Assembly (NCBI GenBank): GCA_002345215.1
Contig: DDVH01000022.1
Location: 1-64,000 of the forward strand
Direction of reading: 5' to 3'
DNA from: Anaerolineales bacterium UBA2317
GTDB taxonomy: Bacteria; Chloroflexota; Anaerolineae; Anaerolineales; Villigracilaceae
DNA: 64,000 bases
A model generated the notes under the pieces. The model was given only the letters and a program-made list of their open reading frames with translations. It had not been told where the DNA came from and did no database searches. Each line of letters starts with the position of its first letter. The first letter of the stretch is position 1. Positions 61,146-64,000 of this stretch are shown here, piece after piece. A program made the position numbers and the translations under genes.

Positions 61146-61187
61146 GACGAATAAAAACAAAAAACGTGGACTTTTCAAATCCACGTT
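61146..61187 (-). terminator. Terminator of the metallophosphoesterase gene
   Basis: On the minus strand AACGTGGA, TTTGAAAAG, TCCACGTT, then TTTTGTTTTTAT. Confidence 0.75.
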
Positions 61188-61235
61188 TACTGTCTTCTGC
61201 CTACTGCTTTCTGCTTTCTGCTTACTGTTTACTCC
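61187..61235 (+). repeat. 7-nt-periodic array (CTGCTTT-like) reaching the gene's stop codon
   Basis: TTACTGT, CTTCTGC, CTACTGC, TTTCTGC, TTTCTGC, TTACTGT, TTACTCC run in phase for 49 nt. The last unit contains the stop codon of the metallophosphoesterase gene. Confidence 0.8.
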
Positions 61236-61966
61236 GCCCCATATTGCCTTAACCACCACGCTTTACCGGGTAAATCACCTTCTTTGATTATCTTCACCAG
61301 TTTGGGAATGTCAAAATAAACACGGCGTAAATCTACACTAAACGTATTATCTAATTGCTCTAAAATTGCATACTCAGCCCATGGCAACAAACTAGGTGGT
61401 CTGCCTGGCGCAAAAGCAAATACAAACGCATTGCCAACACTGCCAGAGTTCAATATCAATTTATTGCCATAACGTCGGTGCATTTGAATGTGCGAATGCC
61501 CGCCGATTAATACAGTCGCTTTTTGACCTTCAAAATATGTATCCAACAAAGATGAATCCGTAGTCGCTTGAATCAGGTGGGTGGTAGCAAGAGGCGAACC
61601 ATGAAACGCGAGTAACTCTATCCCATTTGGAAATGTCAACGCGTGCGTATCCTGAAATGATTTTATAAAATCATAATCCGCATTGGTTAAGCGTTCACGT
61701 CCCCAATGTAAATCTGGAACTAAATGTTCAGTAATTTCATAATACGCGGCTTTTTCTGGTTCAAGAATTGCCCCATCGTGATTGCCTTTAATATTTATAC
61801 TTTTTATTTCATGCAATGTTTCTAACACTTCAAGTGGTTGCGGACCCAAACTGACGGTATCGCCCAAGCAAAAAATTTGGTCAACTTTTTGCTTCTTAAT
61901 ATCCGCAAGCACAGCCTCAAGGGCTGTGAAATTTCCGTGAATGTCTGAAATAAAAGCGATTCGCAT
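61229..61966 (-). CDS. Calcineurin-like metallophosphoesterase (YfcE/Icc type)
   Basis: About 245 residues. Metal motifs ISDIHGNFTALEAV (DxH), FCLGDTVSLGPQP (GDxV), IKGNHDGA (GNHD) and VLIGGHSHIQMHRR (GHSH). A small single-domain phosphodiesterase with unknown substrate, possibly cyclic nucleotides or nucleotidyl sugars. The ATG at 61966 (MRIAFISD) starts immediately at the fold; the upstream in-frame extension to 62029 lacks homology and is rejected. Confidence 0.9.
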   Translation of the reverse strand: MRIAFISDIHGNFTALEAVLADIKKQKVDQIFCLGDTVSLGPQPLEVLETLHEIKSINIKGNHDGAILEPEKAAYYEITEHLVPDLHWGRERLTNADYDFIKSFQDTHALTFPNGIELLAFHGSPLATTHLIQATTDSSLLDTYFEGQKATVLIGGHSHIQMHRRYGNKLILNSGSVGNAFVFAFAPGRPPSLLPWAEYAILEQLDNTFSVDLRRVYFDIPKLVKIIKEGDLPGKAWWLRQYGAE

Positions 61967-62064
61967 TGTTCCCTTTTCCCCGCAATTGTACCTGACACGG
62001 CGGAAAATAAATATTGATTTGAATAGCACGTTCGGGTGATGAAAACCCGCTTCTTAATCAAGGG

Positions 62065-62517
62065 TCAACTTGCTTCTTGACCTTCGACTTTAATTTCATC
62101 TTCAATAATTTCCACGTCAACTGAATCGCCATATTGGATATTAGGAATTTCAAGCGCAATTACTTCAATCAATGATGGATTCTGAAAATGATTTTTCTTC
62201 GTCTCTGGGTGTGGATAATACACCCAACCTGCATATTCTTTACTTTTGAAAATGACTTTGCAACGTGAGAAAGAAAATGTCTCTGGTGGATGTAAATCTG
62301 TCCATTCCACTTTATCAAAGGTGAATTCGGGTTGCCTCATCTTAAAAGTTAGTGGAGCAATCGAGATATTTAGTGTCCCATTGAAATATGGATATAAATC
62401 CAAACCGAGTTCTTTGAAATAAGGTTTTTGTTTTTCTAAGGTACTGTATGGATAATCTTTCGATGGGCGAGAAGCCACTTGATGTCCGCGAACCAAAATT
62501 CCAGAAATGCGATTCAT
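62065..62517 (-). CDS. Small beta-rich protein, possibly DUF120/RibK-like
   Basis: 150 residues. A pattern ISGILVRGHQVASRP, DLYPYFNGTLNISIAP, YAGWVYYPHPETKKNH, LIEVIALEIPNIQYGDSVDVEI follows the order of archaeal CTP-dependent riboflavin kinase (DUF120), including a GTLN segment and a GDxVxV finish. Bacteria normally use RibF, so this would be unusual and the match is only by eye. Kinase function cannot be claimed. One codon separates it from the DUF6295 gene upstream (TAAATG). Confidence 0.45.
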   Translation of the reverse strand: MNRISGILVRGHQVASRPSKDYPYSTLEKQKPYFKELGLDLYPYFNGTLNISIAPLTFKMRQPEFTFDKVEWTDLHPPETFSFSRCKVIFKSKEYAGWVYYPHPETKKNHFQNPSLIEVIALEIPNIQYGDSVDVEIIEDEIKVEGQEAS

Positions 62518-62784
62518 TTAAACAGATTGCTTCTCTACATGCCCTTCCGCTTCGGCTTGATTCAAAACCTCAAGAATTGTTTGCACCAAATCCCGCGCCG
62601 CGGATTCGCTCAATTCCACAGCCACACGTTGAGATTCATTCACAAAATCAATATTCAGTGTATGTTCATACGGCGCATGGAACGGATGGTCAAAAGAGAC
62701 ATTGGCTTGCTCTAATTTAATCCATTCGTTGTTATGTTTTCCACTGCCATCTATTTTGACTGATTGTGTAATCATTGTGCACAT
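62518..62784 (-). CDS. DUF6295-like small protein
   Basis: 88 residues beginning MCTMITQSVKIDGSG, with FDHPFHAPYEHTLNIDFVN, SAARDLVQTILEVL. This order and wording match what I recall of DUF6295 proteins, which are small and uncharacterised. It stands between a dienelactone hydrolase gene and the DUF120-like gene, all tightly spaced. Confidence 0.6.
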   Translation of the reverse strand: MCTMITQSVKIDGSGKHNNEWIKLEQANVSFDHPFHAPYEHTLNIDFVNESQRVAVELSESAARDLVQTILEVLNQAEAEGHVEKQSV

Positions 62785-62793
62785 ATCAACCTC

Positions 62794-63543
62794 TTAACCT
62801 AAATGTTTTTCTAAAAACGTAAAGATTTTCTTCCAACCATCCACAGTTTGGTCTGGACGATAAGCCGGGCGATGATAATAAAAGAATCCATGACCCGCAT
62901 TCGGGTACATGTGAAATTCATAATTCTTGCCATGCTTCTTTAATTCTTCTTCATGAATCTTGACTTGTTCAGGAGTCGGGCTTGAATCTTCTTCACCGAA
63001 CAAACCTAAAATCGGGCAAGATAAATCTTTTGTATATTCATGCGGAGAGACTGGCATTTTTGGATTTGTTTTTTCCATCACTACATTTCCACCCCAACAA
63101 TCAATAATCGCATCAAAACCTTTTGCACGACAAGCCGCTAAATACGCATGTCGTCCACCAGAACAAGTACCAAAGATTCCAACTTTGCCATTGGAGTTAT
63201 CTAATCCGCGAACATATTTCATCGCGCCTTCTAAATCACCAACAGCTTGGTCATCGGAAATTCCACCATCAGCGCGAACTTTCGCGGCAACATCTTCCGG
63301 CGTTCCATGCCCTGAACGAAAATATAAATTCGGTGTAATCGTAATGAAGCCATGATTCGAAAATTTGAATGTCGCTTCCATATACCATTCATCCCAGCCC
63401 GGCATGTGATGTGCTAACACCATCGCAGGAAATTTTCCTTTCCCTAATGGTCGCGCAAGATATGCATTGATTTCATCTCCATTCGCGCCTTTCATCGTTA
63501 TGGTTTCTGCATGAACGCCTGTGTACATATCGGTTGTATACAT
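62794..63543 (-). CDS. Dienelactone hydrolase family protein
   Basis: 249 residues. Alpha/beta hydrolase with Cys nucleophile GTCSGGRHAYL, Asp/Glu region LFGEEDSSPTPEQ and His in YPNAGHGFFYYHRP. Cys-Asp-His triad typical of dienelactone hydrolase. Acts on lactones or esters; natural substrate unknown. Shine-Dalgarno AAGGAGAC before MYTTDMY. It sits 9 nt before the DUF6295 gene and 30 nt after the P450 stop, so it may be co-transcribed with them. Confidence 0.9.
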   Translation of the reverse strand: MYTTDMYTGVHAETITMKGANGDEINAYLARPLGKGKFPAMVLAHHMPGWDEWYMEATFKFSNHGFITITPNLYFRSGHGTPEDVAAKVRADGGISDDQAVGDLEGAMKYVRGLDNSNGKVGIFGTCSGGRHAYLAACRAKGFDAIIDCWGGNVVMEKTNPKMPVSPHEYTKDLSCPILGLFGEEDSSPTPEQVKIHEEELKKHGKNYEFHMYPNAGHGFFYYHRPAYRPDQTVDGWKKIFTFLEKHLG

Positions 63544-63573
63544 ATAGTCTCCTTATGTAATGACATAACGTAA

Positions 63574-64000
63574 TTAAAACTTAATCGGCAAATCAGTTAA
63601 ACCACGAATCACAAAACCTTTTGAAAATACTGCGTCACCATTTGATTCTAAATTTGGTAAACGCTTAAACAAAACACTAAATAAAACTTGTAGTTCCAAT
63701 CTTGCTAATGGAGCACCTAAACAATAATGTGTGCCGAGACCAAATGTCAAGAGTGGATTATCTTGACGCGACAGAATCAACTCGCTGGGGCGGTCGAAGC
63801 GTTTTTCATCATGATTGCCAGAGATATAAAATAATCCAACTTCTTCACCGCGTTTGAGTTGCGTGCCGTTGATTTCCATATCTTCCAAAACATAACGCTC
63901 AAACATCGGGAGCGGTGTTTCATAACGAAGCATTTCGTCAACCGCCGTTTTGATTAACGCTTGATTATTTTGATGCACCGCCTCTTTCATGATTTCAAAT
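63574..64000 (-). CDS. Cytochrome P450, C-terminal part (truncated by window edge)
   Basis: Open frame to the window end. The visible 141 residues include the ExxR motif (DEMLR), the KRGEEVGLFYISGNHDEKRF region and the heme loop FGLGTHYCLGAPLARLE with the proximal Cys. P450s have about 400 residues, so the ATG at 63990 is internal and the gene extends beyond base 64000. Substrate unknown. Confidence 0.95.
   Translation of the reverse strand, partial: FEIMKEAVHQNNQALIKTAVDEMLRYETPLPMFERYVLEDMEINGTQLKRGEEVGLFYISGNHDEKRFDRPSELILSRQDNPLLTFGLGTHYCLGAPLARLELQVLFSVLFKRLPNLESNGDAVFSKGFVIRGLTDLPIKF

Noticed and set aside
12580..62055. A 19-nt near-identical segment at 12580-12598 and 62037-62055 (TGATGAAAAMCCGCTTCTT)
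   Set aside because: Only two short copies, one able to form a small hairpin and the other not. Possibly a degraded terminator, too weak to list as an element.
1..64000. tRNA, rRNA or known riboswitch genes
   Set aside because: No cloverleaf, rRNA segment or known riboswitch consensus was recognised on either strand by reading. A covariance-model scan would settle this.

Overview
The window looks like chromosome of an Anaerolineae-type Chloroflexota bacterium with modest GC (roughly 40% by eye). This placement is inferred from gene style, since no rRNA or tRNA marker is visible. The signs are lipoproteins and envelope proteins with Thr/Ser/Pro tails, LCP and LysM wall proteins, several GAF sensor kinases, Ser/Thr kinases with TPRs, a giant SdrD-like repeat protein ending in a sortase, and no recognisable LPS or outer-membrane assembly genes. 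Coding density is high and no gene-free gap exceeds about 240 bp. About ten genes seem to be leaderless: a -10 hexamer ends 6-8 nt before the ATG and there is no Shine-Dalgarno. Others have a clear GGAG/AGGAGG.

Layout. 0-5.7 kb: a catalytically degenerate tyrosine recombinase, then an operon (read leftwards) of an atypical histidine kinase without the phospho-accepting His, a LysM protein and an LCP protein. 5.8-10.1 kb: TPR protein, lipoprotein, mtaB (tRNA modification) and folD (C1 metabolism). 10.1-16.1 kb: a GH25-SH3x4-phosphodiester-glycosidase fusion, yraN, a GT4 glycosyltransferase and a Ser/Thr kinase divergent from an FHA-winged-helix regulator. 16.1-25.4 kb: small enzymes, a secreted Ig-like protein apparently inserted at the 3' end of a CpXC gene, an M3 peptidase and a soluble PAS/GAF histidine kinase. 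25.4-34.3 kb: a vanadium-haloperoxidase-like lipoprotein and a protein of about 2,500 aa (P-domain, SdrD_B repeats, DUF11-like domains, then an LPxTG-like motif directly before a sortase domain with the His-Cys-Arg triad).

34.4-45.6 kb is mainly central carbon metabolism: aminotransferase, ROK kinase, YvcK, gap, pgk and tpi, interleaved with a Ser/Thr kinase-TPR protein and membrane proteins. A small TIR protein lies at its left edge. 45.6-49.2 kb is a tightly overlapping operon: matrixin-like protease, deoxynucleoside kinase, alpha/beta hydrolase, methyltransferase.

49.3-59.8 kb is a signalling or defence-like island: a membrane TIR protein with a second degenerate TIR-like region, a three-gene operon (C39-like peptidase-SH3, a two-module SLATT membrane protein, and a TIR/deoxyribosyltransferase-like-TPR-SLOG protein), and a TIR-transmembrane-WD40 protein. 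SLOG sensors with SLATT pore-like effectors and TIR enzymes are known parts of prokaryotic immune systems, so this cluster is the best candidate here for an undescribed system. The window ends with metabolic genes and a partial cytochrome P450.

Dispersed non-coding structure includes short arrays with strict 7-nt (one 8-nt) periodicity at five loci (some switching strand halfway), a repeated GGGGCGAG terminator element, and a TCATTCTGAG-type palindromic element.
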